Shown here piece after piece: positions 1-5,193 of a DNA stretch of 5,193 nucleotides. Origin of the DNA: Candidatus Peregrinibacteria bacterium (GTDB lineage: Bacteria > Patescibacteria > Gracilibacteria > UM-FILTER-43-11); NCBI GenBank assembly GCA_030620215.1, contig JAUXFE010000055.1, positions 1-5,193 on the forward strand, given 5' to 3'. The position numbers and the translations under genes were made by a program. How positions within the stretch are numbered: the stretch's first letter is position 1; each line of letters opens with the position of its first letter. The notes beneath the pieces were generated by a model. It searched no databases. It was not told the origin of the DNA and was given only the letters and a program-made list of their open reading frames with translations.

Positions 1-957
1 TGCGTTTTTAGAGTTACCATAAAAAGATTTAATTCTGAGGTGTTGTTTAATCCATTTGAAAAATAACTCTATTTGCCATCGGCATTTATAAAGTTGAGTT
101 ATTGTAAATGCAGGAAGCATTAAATTATTTGTTAGAAAAGTAAAGTTATTTTTAGTTTCTTCATCATAGTATCGAATACGACGCAGTTTTTCAGGATAAT
201 CTTTTGTAGCATTCAGCCCAGTAAGTACGATTATTTGATCACATTTTAGACCTGTTGATTTATCAACTGGATGTGAATACAGTCTTCGGAATTTCAGATT
301 TATTTTAGCACGAACAACGAAAAATGCACTGTACTGATGTAATAAATAAAGACGGCCAAAGTCAATGTAGCCACGATCCATTATATAAAAGGAACCCGGT
401 TCTGGTATGAGTATATCGAGAATATTGACATCATGGATTTTGCCATCTGTAATCTCAATAAAAACAGGTATATTGCCTCTTAGGTCCAGTAAAGTATGAA
501 GCTTAATTGCACCTTTTGTCTTTCGGAAACTTGCCCATGGAAATAGTGATAAACATAAATCGATGGTTGTTGAATCCAACGCATAAACTGTCTCTTCCAG
601 TTCTACACCAAATTGTTCGTCGCTGTAAAGATCTCTTGCGATATGGATTAAAACCTGAGCAAAATCTGCATAGATTCGCCAATCTCGGTTCTCATTGGCA
701 TCAGCTAACGTGCTGCGAGAAACACGACCACGAATTCCCATATGATACAGTTTTTTTTGCATAGCTCGGAGGCATGTCTCGGTGTCTCTCAGACTATCAC
801 GATATGTCAGTTGAGCAAAAGCCATACAAAGAAACTGATCCAAGCATGAAAAACTCTTCACCTTGTAATTGCCTCGATAAGTCTTTACACAGCGACGGAA
901 CTCATACATTGGCAGATAATCCATTAATTGAGAAAATATTGTCTTGCCCGTATTCAT
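1..957 (-). CDS. IS4-family DDE transposase, N-terminal 319 codons (runs off left edge)
   Basis: This cut-and-paste type transposase would catalyse movement of its own insertion sequence. The reverse strand is open from an ATG at 957 to base 1 and is truncated only by the window edge. It begins MNTGKTIFSQLMDYLP, an N-terminal region of the type seen in IS4-group enzymes with a DUF4372 domain (about residues 1-75). The DDE catalytic domain follows: first Asp D128 in YALDSTTIDL, second Asp D194 in YIMDRGYIDFGRL, and Glu E297 in YKCRWQIELFFKWIK. That last segment matches the IS4-family Y-(2)-R-(3)-E-(6)-K signature exactly. The ATG at 957 is chosen because AGGAGGG lies 7 bases upstream; a nearer ATG at about 962 opens only a 20-codon frame. 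No frameshift or stop is visible, so the enzyme may be active if its C-terminus is intact. All four tryptophans (W93, W141, W294, W302) are TGG. It is transcribed away from the rest of the window. Confidence 0.95.
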   Translation of the reverse strand, partial: MNTGKTIFSQLMDYLPMYEFRRCVKTYRGNYKVKSFSCLDQFLCMAFAQLTYRDSLRDTETCLRAMQKKLYHMGIRGRVSRSTLADANENRDWRIYADFAQVLIHIARDLYSDEQFGVELEETVYALDSTTIDLCLSLFPWASFRKTKGAIKLHTLLDLRGNIPVFIEITDGKIHDVNILDILIPEPGSFYIMDRGYIDFGRLYLLHQYSAFFVVRAKINLKFRRLYSHPVDKSTGLKCDQIIVLTGLNATKDYPEKLRRIRYYDEETKNNFTFLTNNLMLPAFTITQLYKCRWQIELFFKWIKQHLRIKSFYGNSKNA

Positions 958-964
958 TTGCCAT

Positions 965-971
965 CCCTCCT
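965..971 (-). promoter_or_regulatory. Ribosome-binding site of the transposase gene
   Basis: On the minus strand AGGAGGG lies 7 bases before the ATG at 957. This strong Shine-Dalgarno match decides the start in favour of the MNTGKTIF frame. Confidence 0.8.
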
Positions 972-1079
972 TTAATGTTAAATAATGAATGGCAATAATT
1001 TAAATACGGTTTCAAATCGATAACACTAAATATGGTTATATATTTTAATGTATTTAAACAAATTAGAGACCTTTGAAAA

Positions 1080-1511
1080 TTGCAACGTCCGGACAGCAGT
1101 GATAACATATATAAAAACCAAAACCCTATAGTTAATACAACAGATGAATGCCGCGTCTATTACGGTGGAAATGAATTTGCCGCAGAAGATGTAAATGGAA
1201 TGTGGCACGTTAACACAAAAGGGAATGAATATAATTGCCAAGTGGTTAAATCAAAACCAAAACGTTTGAAAAAATATACTGACTTATCTTTCGAAAAGTT
1301 ATCTCTGCATAAAGATTATTGTAATCTTATGATTACTTATGTTTGCGTTCACTGCCCTATGGCAAGTGCTAGTGATATTGATGATCTTGTCATCAAGTTA
1401 CATGGTCTGGCAGATGTAATTAAAAGGTACAGTAATGATAGTTACTATTTTAATGAAATACAATTGGATGGTACAATAGAATTAGGCACACCATTAAAAC
1501 CTATAAAATAA
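1080..1511 (+). CDS. Hypothetical protein, probably 5'-truncated by the insertion sequence
   Basis: I do not recognise this family. The frame is open from 1077, directly after a TGA at 1074-1076 that probably belongs to the IS end, and it closes with TAA at 1509-1511. The only start near the left end is a TTG at 1080 with no Shine-Dalgarno sequence; the first in-frame ATG is internal, in VNGMWHVNTKG. Together with the adjacent IS end, this suggests the true start was separated from the gene by the insertion. The visible 143 codons hold a Gly/aromatic-rich stretch (CRVYYGGNEF), a basic linker (KSKPKRLKKY), a cysteine-bearing hydrophobic helix (DYCNLMITYVCVHCPM) and a helical segment with DIDDLVIKLHGLADVIKRY. 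There is no signal peptide or catalytic motif I can name. The C-terminus looks intact, and a hairpin begins 11 bases after the stop. It may be a remnant that is no longer expressed, or be driven by read-out from the IS. Confidence 0.6.
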   Translation: MQRPDSSDNIYKNQNPIVNTTDECRVYYGGNEFAAEDVNGMWHVNTKGNEYNCQVVKSKPKRLKKYTDLSFEKLSLHKDYCNLMITYVCVHCPMASASDIDDLVIKLHGLADVIKRYSNDSYYFNEIQLDGTIELGTPLKPIK

Positions 1512-1522
1512 ACATATTCGTA

Positions 1523-1548
1523 AGCCTGGGGCTTAACCGCCCCAGGCT
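1523..1548. other. Perfect GC-rich hairpin between genes
   Basis: AGCCTGGGGC (1523-1532) pairs perfectly with GCCCCAGGCT (1539-1548) around the six-base loop TTAACC. It starts 11 bases after the stop of the upstream ORF and ends 9 bases before the GGAGA ribosome-binding site of the next gene. No T-run follows, so it is not a canonical intrinsic terminator. The left half can also fold alone as AAGCC-TGG-GGCTT (1522-1534), giving two competing structures. It could mark an mRNA processing or stabilising element, an operator, or a weak terminator. Confidence 0.7.
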
Positions 1549-1569
1549 ATAAACCATGGAGAAATAAAA

Positions 1570-1800
1570 ATGAATATACAAAAACACAAATCAAATGATC
1601 TTTACTTTGTGGCATACCTTTATTCACAAGGTATCCAACCTGCAAAGATCGAAGAAATTGGGAATAAATATATTTTTCATTATGATAATGATCGTTTTGA
1701 AAAAATAAATAGCGACTATTACAGTCGTCGATGCTCAATAGAGCCAATTGAGTACCAGCAGGGAATTCGGCTGGCGAAGAGCATTATCTATAATAATTAG
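1570..1800 (+). CDS. DUF5659-like small protein
   Basis: This is a 76-residue soluble protein of unknown function. It begins KSNDLYFVAYLYSQGIQPAKIEEIGNK, and the pattern of a [ND]DLY-[FV]-A-YL-x-x-G start, a short beta strand with F/Y-x-[YF]-D (YIFHYDNDRF) and a closing helix (YQQGIRLAKSIIYN) resembles the DUF5659 family as I remember it. I have not verified this by search. Such proteins are typically encoded in mobile elements, often near replication genes, which fits the primase gene downstream. The start is supported by GGAGA at 1558-1562, spaced 7 bases from the ATG. The gene ends with TAG at 1798-1800, and that stop overlaps the AGGAGG Shine-Dalgarno sequence of the next translational unit, so the two are probably cotranscribed and perhaps translationally coupled. 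It contains no tryptophan and no in-frame TGA. Confidence 0.8.
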   Translation: MNIQKHKSNDLYFVAYLYSQGIQPAKIEEIGNKYIFHYDNDRFEKINSDYYSRRCSIEPIEYQQGIRLAKSIIYNN

Positions 1801-1840
1801 GAGGTTTTATGAAAACATTATGAGAACCAATTACAGATGA
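1799..1840 (+). promoter_or_regulatory. Leader of the primase-helicase gene: AGGAGG plus two overlapping mini-ORFs
   Basis: AGGAGG (1799-1804) is followed by ATG at 1809, which encodes only MKTL before TGA (1821-1823). That stop overlaps a second ATG (1820) as ATGA. The second frame encodes MRTNYR and reaches TGA (1838-1840), directly abutting the GTG (1841) that begins the long primase frame. The ATG at 1820 and the GTG at 1841 share a reading frame. Either this is a translational-coupling leader, or the TGA at 1838 is read as an amino acid and the primase starts at 1820 with 965 codons. There is no Shine-Dalgarno sequence close to the GTG itself. Confidence 0.6.
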
Positions 1841-4717
1841 GTGGCTAACAATGAAGTTATTAAACTATTAACCCAACTTCACGATAAAGAAGAGTTTGAA
1901 ATATTTGCACCCTACGATCAGAAGGAAAACCGGAAAGCGGACAGGCGCCTGTATCCCTGCTCTGTAAACACAGTCGATTTCGAAGTTCTAAAGCAGCGGA
2001 ATACTGAGAAAAGAGCCATATGGTTTACGCCTAACTCCATGTTCAAGGGCAAGCGATCCAAGTTATCTGTCACCAGGCACAATGCAATAACACTCGATAA
2101 AGATTTTCAAGGCACAAAGGAAGAAATAGCGGACTTGAAAAAGGGTTATTTTCAGAACCTTATAAATCTGCAACTCCAACCAACAGTCATTATTGAAACA
2201 AAGCGTGGTTTTCAACCGATGTGGTTTCTTCAGAAAGGAACAATAACGGATAATCAGCAATTTGAGACGCTGCAGAAAATGATGCAGGAAAAACTTGGAA
2301 CAGATCCCCAGGCTATAGGAGCAGAGCGAGTATATCGTCTGCCCGGATTCTATCACTGGAAAGATGTTAATGATCCATTTTTCATAAGGCTTGTTCATGT
2401 TGACTATACCAAACGCTACACAAAAGATGAGTTAATCCATAAATATGGCGGTAAAAAGAAATTCACTTCAGTAAAGAAAAAGCACACTACAGGAAGACTG
2501 TCGGGGAAGCCAGTAAGTATAAAGGAGTTCAAAGGCAATGGTGATATAAAGGATATATTTAAAGGATGTGAAGTGTTTGGTAAACTTCAATCCAGGAAGG
2601 ATCCGTCACACCATGAACGATTTGCACTTGCATCAACTCTAATAAATCTTGGTCAGGATGGTTTTGATCATGTTTGCTCTATCGCAAGGAACTGGAATGA
2701 TTATGATAAAGATTACACAGCATATCAGATAAGCCAGATAATTAGCCGCGGTTATCTTCCGGTAACATGTGAATGGCTGATCAAAAACGGTATTTGTAAA
2801 GGACGCTGTGTAAACATAAAACAAAATCGCAGACCACTTGACTTTTATCATCATCCCGTAAAGGATTTGCCTGAACGAAACGGAAAAAGGGATTACTATC
2901 CGATTGCTAACCTGCCTGTTACAAAAGATCAACAGAATATCACAGACGAAATTGTCAAGATCATGAAAAACAGAAATCAAACCGTAGGCGTAACCCATAA
3001 GCAGGCGTTGCGGGACATTTCCAGGATCATGTCGGCGCCTGTTTACAATGATAAGCCAATCGTAATTCCGGCAGTACCGGGTATTGGGAAGACTACTTTT
3101 ATAATTGCTTACATAAAACATATGTTAGAACACAAACCAAACTATGGGGCAGTTATTGTTGTTGAGAGACAGGAAACAATTGACGAGATTACAAAAAAGA
3201 TAAATTACGATGATGCTACCGGTTGGGAAAAACACCATGCCTATGCTATGAAAGGATATTCTAAAGATGATTGTAAAAAAGGCTATCCGGTTTACAGACC
3301 CAGTCAATGCCGAAAGTGTGCTGTTTCATATCAGGACTGCAGGGTAAAATATAATTTTACAGAGCAGCAGAAATATCCCATAGTTGTGATCTCTCATAGT
3401 CGCCTGTTTCAGATGTCTGACAAAAATAATCTTTTATCTAATCTGCGGAAATGGAAGGTCAGTGGTGGTCAATATGTCGGAACAAGCATAATCGATTTTG
3501 AAACGAAGTGGCATAAGCGGGAGATGCTGCTTATTGATGAGCGTCCTCAACTGGTGGAAAATGTACCAACAGATTCCAGGATGCTTGACACTCTGCTGTC
3601 TGACGTTCAGGAATATACTTCCGAATATTATTCTGAAGTGTTAAAGGCAGTAAACTCAATCCGGGATTGCTATGCATTACCATCCGATTTTGAGCAAATT
3701 GAACCTTTAAATCCTCAATTCAGTTGGACCACAGATTTCACTGAAGCATGGGGCGCCGATTACCTCGGTGATTATCCTGAATATCCGGGTCTGGTAGAAA
3801 ATATTATTCGTGAGGGCGGATTTTATTCTAGACACGATCACACAATAAGCACTACGCACTATAGTAACATTTACTGGCAAGACTACTCCACTTTTATCTA
3901 TGATGGAACGGCTTCTTTAGATCCGGATTATAAAGATGATAAATTCTACTTTCTGAATCTGCCCCAGTTGCGTCCCTATACAAATCTGACTATTAACGCC
4001 TGTATGGACCAGAACCTTTCTAAAGCATTCTATACAGAGCATCCCGATTTCGTCATAAAATTTAGTGAAAATATTAAGGAAATTGCCAAATCGGGCAATA
4101 CATATGTAGCCTGTTACAAGGATTACGAAGAAGAATACAAGAAACAACTGGAAAATGTGGAGAATATCTCTATAGAACATTATGGCAGCACCAAAGGCGC
4201 TAACCACCTGCTTGATAATGTCAATATCGTCTGTACCGGGATATTAAATAAAGGCGAGTCTTATTACCTGAGCAAAACAATAGCGATTACCGGAGCAATA
4301 TCCTCCTATCAGTCAACTACTGAAGATCGAGTTCGCAGGTTTAATGATAAAAATGCTGAATCCTTAAAAGTATATGAAATGGTTACGGAACTGGTTCAGG
4401 AGATTTTTAGAACTCAATTACGCAATCATAGTTCAGATCAGAAGATAAATGTGTATCTGTGCTCCCGTGATGCAAACCTGATTAATGTTTTAGGAGATAA
4501 TTTCCCAGGATGCAAGGTAAGCCGTGACTGGGAACCTAAAGCCCTGTTAAATAATCGGGAATTGTTCCGTGAATTTGTTGAAGAACATGGCGATGATTAT
4601 AAAACTAAAACAAAATTGGTTAGAGCGTTTCTTGATAAGGGGTATTCACTTAATTCGAATGATATTTGTGAGGTTTTGGGAGTAAATAAAGACCATGCAG
4701 CAAGATATTTAAAGTAA
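1841..4717 (+). CDS. Bifunctional replication protein: RepB-like (AEP) primase fused to SF2-like helicase with a four-Cys cluster
   Basis: This cytoplasmic protein likely primes and unwinds DNA for replication of the element. Primase half, about residues 1-210: acidic pair D86/D88 in TLDKDF (AEP motif I), IIETKRGFQPMWFL at 117-130 (motif II region), and RVYRLPGFYHWKD at 163-175, as in RepB-type primases. A linker with C310, C319 and C323 (CEWLIKNGICKGRC) may bind zinc. Helicase half, about 370-870: Walker A AVPGIGKTT (411-419, K417), cysteines C478, C490, C493 and C500, then ISHSRLF, Walker B LLIDERP (563-569, D566/E567), YDGTASLDPDY near 687-697, and a motif VI-like Q853-x3-R857-x3-R861. The last 50 residues look helical and may bind DNA. 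The cysteine insert between Walker A and B sits where XPD/DinG helicases carry an Fe-S cluster. All 12 tryptophans are TGG. The GTG start follows an in-frame TGA without a nearby Shine-Dalgarno sequence, so an ATG at 1820 is an alternative if that TGA is read through. Confidence 0.85.
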   Translation: MANNEVIKLLTQLHDKEEFEIFAPYDQKENRKADRRLYPCSVNTVDFEVLKQRNTEKRAIWFTPNSMFKGKRSKLSVTRHNAITLDKDFQGTKEEIADLKKGYFQNLINLQLQPTVIIETKRGFQPMWFLQKGTITDNQQFETLQKMMQEKLGTDPQAIGAERVYRLPGFYHWKDVNDPFFIRLVHVDYTKRYTKDELIHKYGGKKKFTSVKKKHTTGRLSGKPVSIKEFKGNGDIKDIFKGCEVFGKLQSRKDPSHHERFALASTLINLGQDGFDHVCSIARNWNDYDKDYTAYQISQIISRGYLPVTCEWLIKNGICKGRCVNIKQNRRPLDFYHHPVKDLPERNGKRDYYPIANLPVTKDQQNITDEIVKIMKNRNQTVGVTHKQALRDISRIMSAPVYNDKPIVIPAVPGIGKTTFIIAYIKHMLEHKPNYGAVIVVERQETIDEITKKINYDDATGWEKHHAYAMKGYSKDDCKKGYPVYRPSQCRKCAVSYQDCRVKYNFTEQQKYPIVVISHSRLFQMSDKNNLLSNLRKWKVSGGQYVGTSIIDFETKWHKREMLLIDERPQLVENVPTDSRMLDTLLSDVQEYTSEYYSEVLKAVNSIRDCYALPSDFEQIEPLNPQFSWTTDFTEAWGADYLGDYPEYPGLVENIIREGGFYSRHDHTISTTHYSNIYWQDYSTFIYDGTASLDPDYKDDKFYFLNLPQLRPYTNLTINACMDQNLSKAFYTEHPDFVIKFSENIKEIAKSGNTYVACYKDYEEEYKKQLENVENISIEHYGSTKGANHLLDNVNIVCTGILNKGESYYLSKTIAITGAISSYQSTTEDRVRRFNDKNAESLKVYEMVTELVQEIFRTQLRNHSSDQKINVYLCSRDANLINVLGDNFPGCKVSRDWEPKALLNNRELFREFVEEHGDDYKTKTKLVRAFLDKGYSLNSNDICEVLGVNKDHAARYLK

Positions 4718-4779
4718 AAAAAGCATTTTTGGCGGTTTCCTATATATATATATAGGAACTCGCCATTTTTGCCTTTTTT
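4717..4779 (+). terminator. Rho-independent terminator after the primase-helicase gene
   Basis: GGCG (4731-4734) pairs with CGCC (4761-4764) around a perfect 22-base palindrome (4737-4758) made of TTCC, seven TA units and GGAA, with one mismatch between the two stems. T-runs follow at 4766-4770 and 4774-4779. An A-run (4716-4722) lies upstream and can pair with the final T-run, so the structure may terminate transcription from both sides. It begins about 14 bases after the primase stop codon. Confidence 0.8.
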
Positions 4780-4812
4780 GAAAGATTGATAAAATTAATT
4801 GGAGGAACATAA

Positions 4813-5100
4813 ATGTTCATAGAAAAATATAGCAACCCGGGCACTTTGATAAACTTGGAACATGTAATAGAGATAAATTGAATTGAAGATTGTAAAATTC
4901 AGTTTACAACAATAAATGGAATAATCACCTGAGAATACAATTCTGAAGATGAAGCAAGTTATGATATAAATATTATAGGCAAGACCCTGAGAAAAAGGGG
5001 GAATTTGATATCTGCTGATTTAGATGAATACCCTGCCGCTCCATTTATTCCGCCAACAACAGGCAATTTGAAATTCTCAAAACTAGTAAACAATAAATAA
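4813..5100 (+). CDS. Small protein frame with two in-frame TGA codons (recoded Trp, or nonsense-mutated gene)
   Basis: The frame runs 95 codons from ATG to TAA (5098-5100) and is interrupted only by TGA at 4879-4881 (codon 23) and 4930-4932 (codon 40). GGAGG at 4801-4805 lies 7 bases before the ATG, as good a ribosome-binding site as any here. Reading X for TGA, the product starts MFIEKYSNPGTLINLEHVI, passes through INXIEDCKIQF and IITXEYNSEDEASYD, and ends in DEYPAAPFIPPTTGNLKF. The alternating hydrophobic pattern across both TGA codons suggests one continuous small beta-rich domain followed by an acidic helix and a Pro-rich tail. Tryptophan fits both positions, and the gene has no TGG, so both possible tryptophans would be TGA. 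I do not recognise the family. Alternatives are a pseudogene with two TGG-to-TGA mutations, or TGA read as Gly or Sec. Without readthrough only a 22-residue peptide would be made. Confidence 0.55.
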
Positions 5101-5117
5101 AACACTCGAACTTTTTA

Positions 5118-5158
5118 AGAGGAGAAACAGGCAAAAAGAGATAGTAAATAAAAGGAGA
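5118..5158 (+). promoter_or_regulatory. Two Shine-Dalgarno sequences before the last gene
   Basis: AAAGGAGA (5151-5158) is correctly placed before the ATG at 5165, with 7 bases between GGAG and ATG. A second match, AGAGGAGA (5118-5125), lies 33 bases upstream with no ATG, GTG or TTG at the right distance. The sequence between is open in the frame of the 5165 gene. The upstream copy may be a relic of a lost start or a standby ribosome site. Confidence 0.5.
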
Positions 5159-5164
5159 AAACAT

Positions 5165-5193
5165 ATGAAATACTTTAACTTTAAGAATACAAA
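5165..5193 (+). CDS. Start of a further gene, possibly a J-domain-like small protein (cut by right edge)
   Basis: Only nine full codons are visible (MKYFNFKNT), preceded by a well-spaced AAAGGAGA. From memory, small J-domain-like proteins in Bacillota mobile elements often begin MKYF-x-[NK]-x-K-T-L-E-E-L-K, and this start resembles them. Nine residues cannot establish homology, so the family call is a guess; the existence of a gene here is better supported by the ribosome-binding site. It lies 64 bases after the preceding TAA on the same strand, without a visible terminator between, so it is probably cotranscribed with the TGA-containing gene. Confidence 0.45.

Larger units (their letters stand above)
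1..1080 (-). mobile_element. IS4-family insertion sequence, transposase-start end (other end outside window)
   Basis: The element consists of the transposase gene plus an AT-rich leader of about 120 bases (958 to about 1080) with no other gene. The outer boundary is inferred: coding sequence on the plus strand resumes near 1077-1082, and the segment GAGACCTTTGAAAATTGC (about 1066-1083) looks like a possible terminal inverted repeat. The partner repeat and any target-site duplication lie off the left edge, so the exact end cannot be proven. The leader holds an imperfect 12-base direct repeat (TAAATACGGTTT at 1001-1012, TAAATATGGTTA at 1027-1038) of unknown meaning. Confidence 0.75.

Noticed and set aside
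507..998. Two plus-strand open frames (507-764 and 774-998)
   Set aside because: Both are antisense to the clearly conserved transposase frame and have no ribosome-binding site or recognisable domain.
902..1241. Minus-strand open frames at 902-1108 and 1026-1241
   Set aside because: The first overlaps the transposase start in a wrong frame, and the second is antisense to the upstream part of the hypothetical ORF; neither shows family features.
1523..1548. Hairpin as an intrinsic terminator
   Set aside because: The stem is strong but is followed by ATAAACCATGG rather than a T-run.
2063..4207. Several minus-strand open frames of 60-160 codons (2063-2398, 2639-3121, 3125-3307, 3917-4207)
   Set aside because: They lie opposite the primase-helicase gene, have compositions typical of antisense shadows, and lack good Shine-Dalgarno sequences.
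4778..4795. Promoter TTGAAA / TAAAAT before the 4813 gene
   Set aside because: The two hexamers are only 6 bases apart, far short of the usual spacing of about 17, and the TTG overlaps the terminator T-run.
4879..4932. TGA as selenocysteine
   Set aside because: I see no convincing stem-loop directly after either TGA, two Sec residues in a small non-redox-looking protein would be unusual, and flanking residues favour a bulky hydrophobic side chain.
1..5193. Whole-window use of genetic code 4 or 25
   Set aside because: The primase (12 Trp) and transposase (4 visible Trp) genes use only TGG for Trp and no TGA in about 1,280 codons, which is unlike genomes that fully recode TGA.
1..5193. CRISPR array, tRNA or rRNA genes, iteron-type origin
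   Set aside because: I found no regularly spaced repeats, cloverleaf-like segments, ribosomal RNA sequence or tandem iterons by reading both strands.

Overview
The window is AT-rich, with purine-rich Shine-Dalgarno sequences (AGGAGG, GGAGG, AAAGGAGA) at fixed short spacing before most starts. This suggests a Bacillota-like or similar bacterial host, but nothing here fixes the taxon. The content is accessory DNA: an insertion sequence on the left, then a rightward replication module of a plasmid, integrative element or phage-like element.

Layout: 1-957 (minus) is the N-terminal 319 codons of an IS4-family DDE transposase that runs off the left edge; about 958-1080 is its leader and the presumed IS end. 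On the plus strand follow an unrecognised ORF of about 143 codons without a proper start (1080-1511, probably beheaded by the IS), a perfect GC-rich hairpin (1523-1548), a 76-aa DUF5659-like protein (1570-1800), a leader with two overlapping mini-ORFs (1809-1840), and a 958-aa replication protein (1841-4717). The latter joins an archaeo-eukaryotic-type primase to an SF2-like helicase with a four-cysteine insert. A terminator built on a TA-repeat palindrome comes next (about 4717-4779). After it lies a 95-codon reading frame interrupted by two TGA codons (4813-5100), and the first codons of another gene (5165 to the right edge).

The genes probably work as a replication/maintenance cassette: the primase-helicase would prime and unwind the element, and the small flanking proteins are accessory factors of unknown role.

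The most unusual signal is TGA used inside reading frames. The 4813-5100 frame has its own strong ribosome-binding site and a clean TAA end, with TGA at codons 23 and 40 where tryptophan would fit. A third TGA sits just upstream of and in frame with the GTG start of the primase gene, joining it to an ATG at 1820. No complete gene here needs TGA as a stop. However, the primase and transposase frames write all tryptophans as TGG, so whole-genome recoding is not supported; element-specific recoding, readthrough or recent nonsense mutations remain open.
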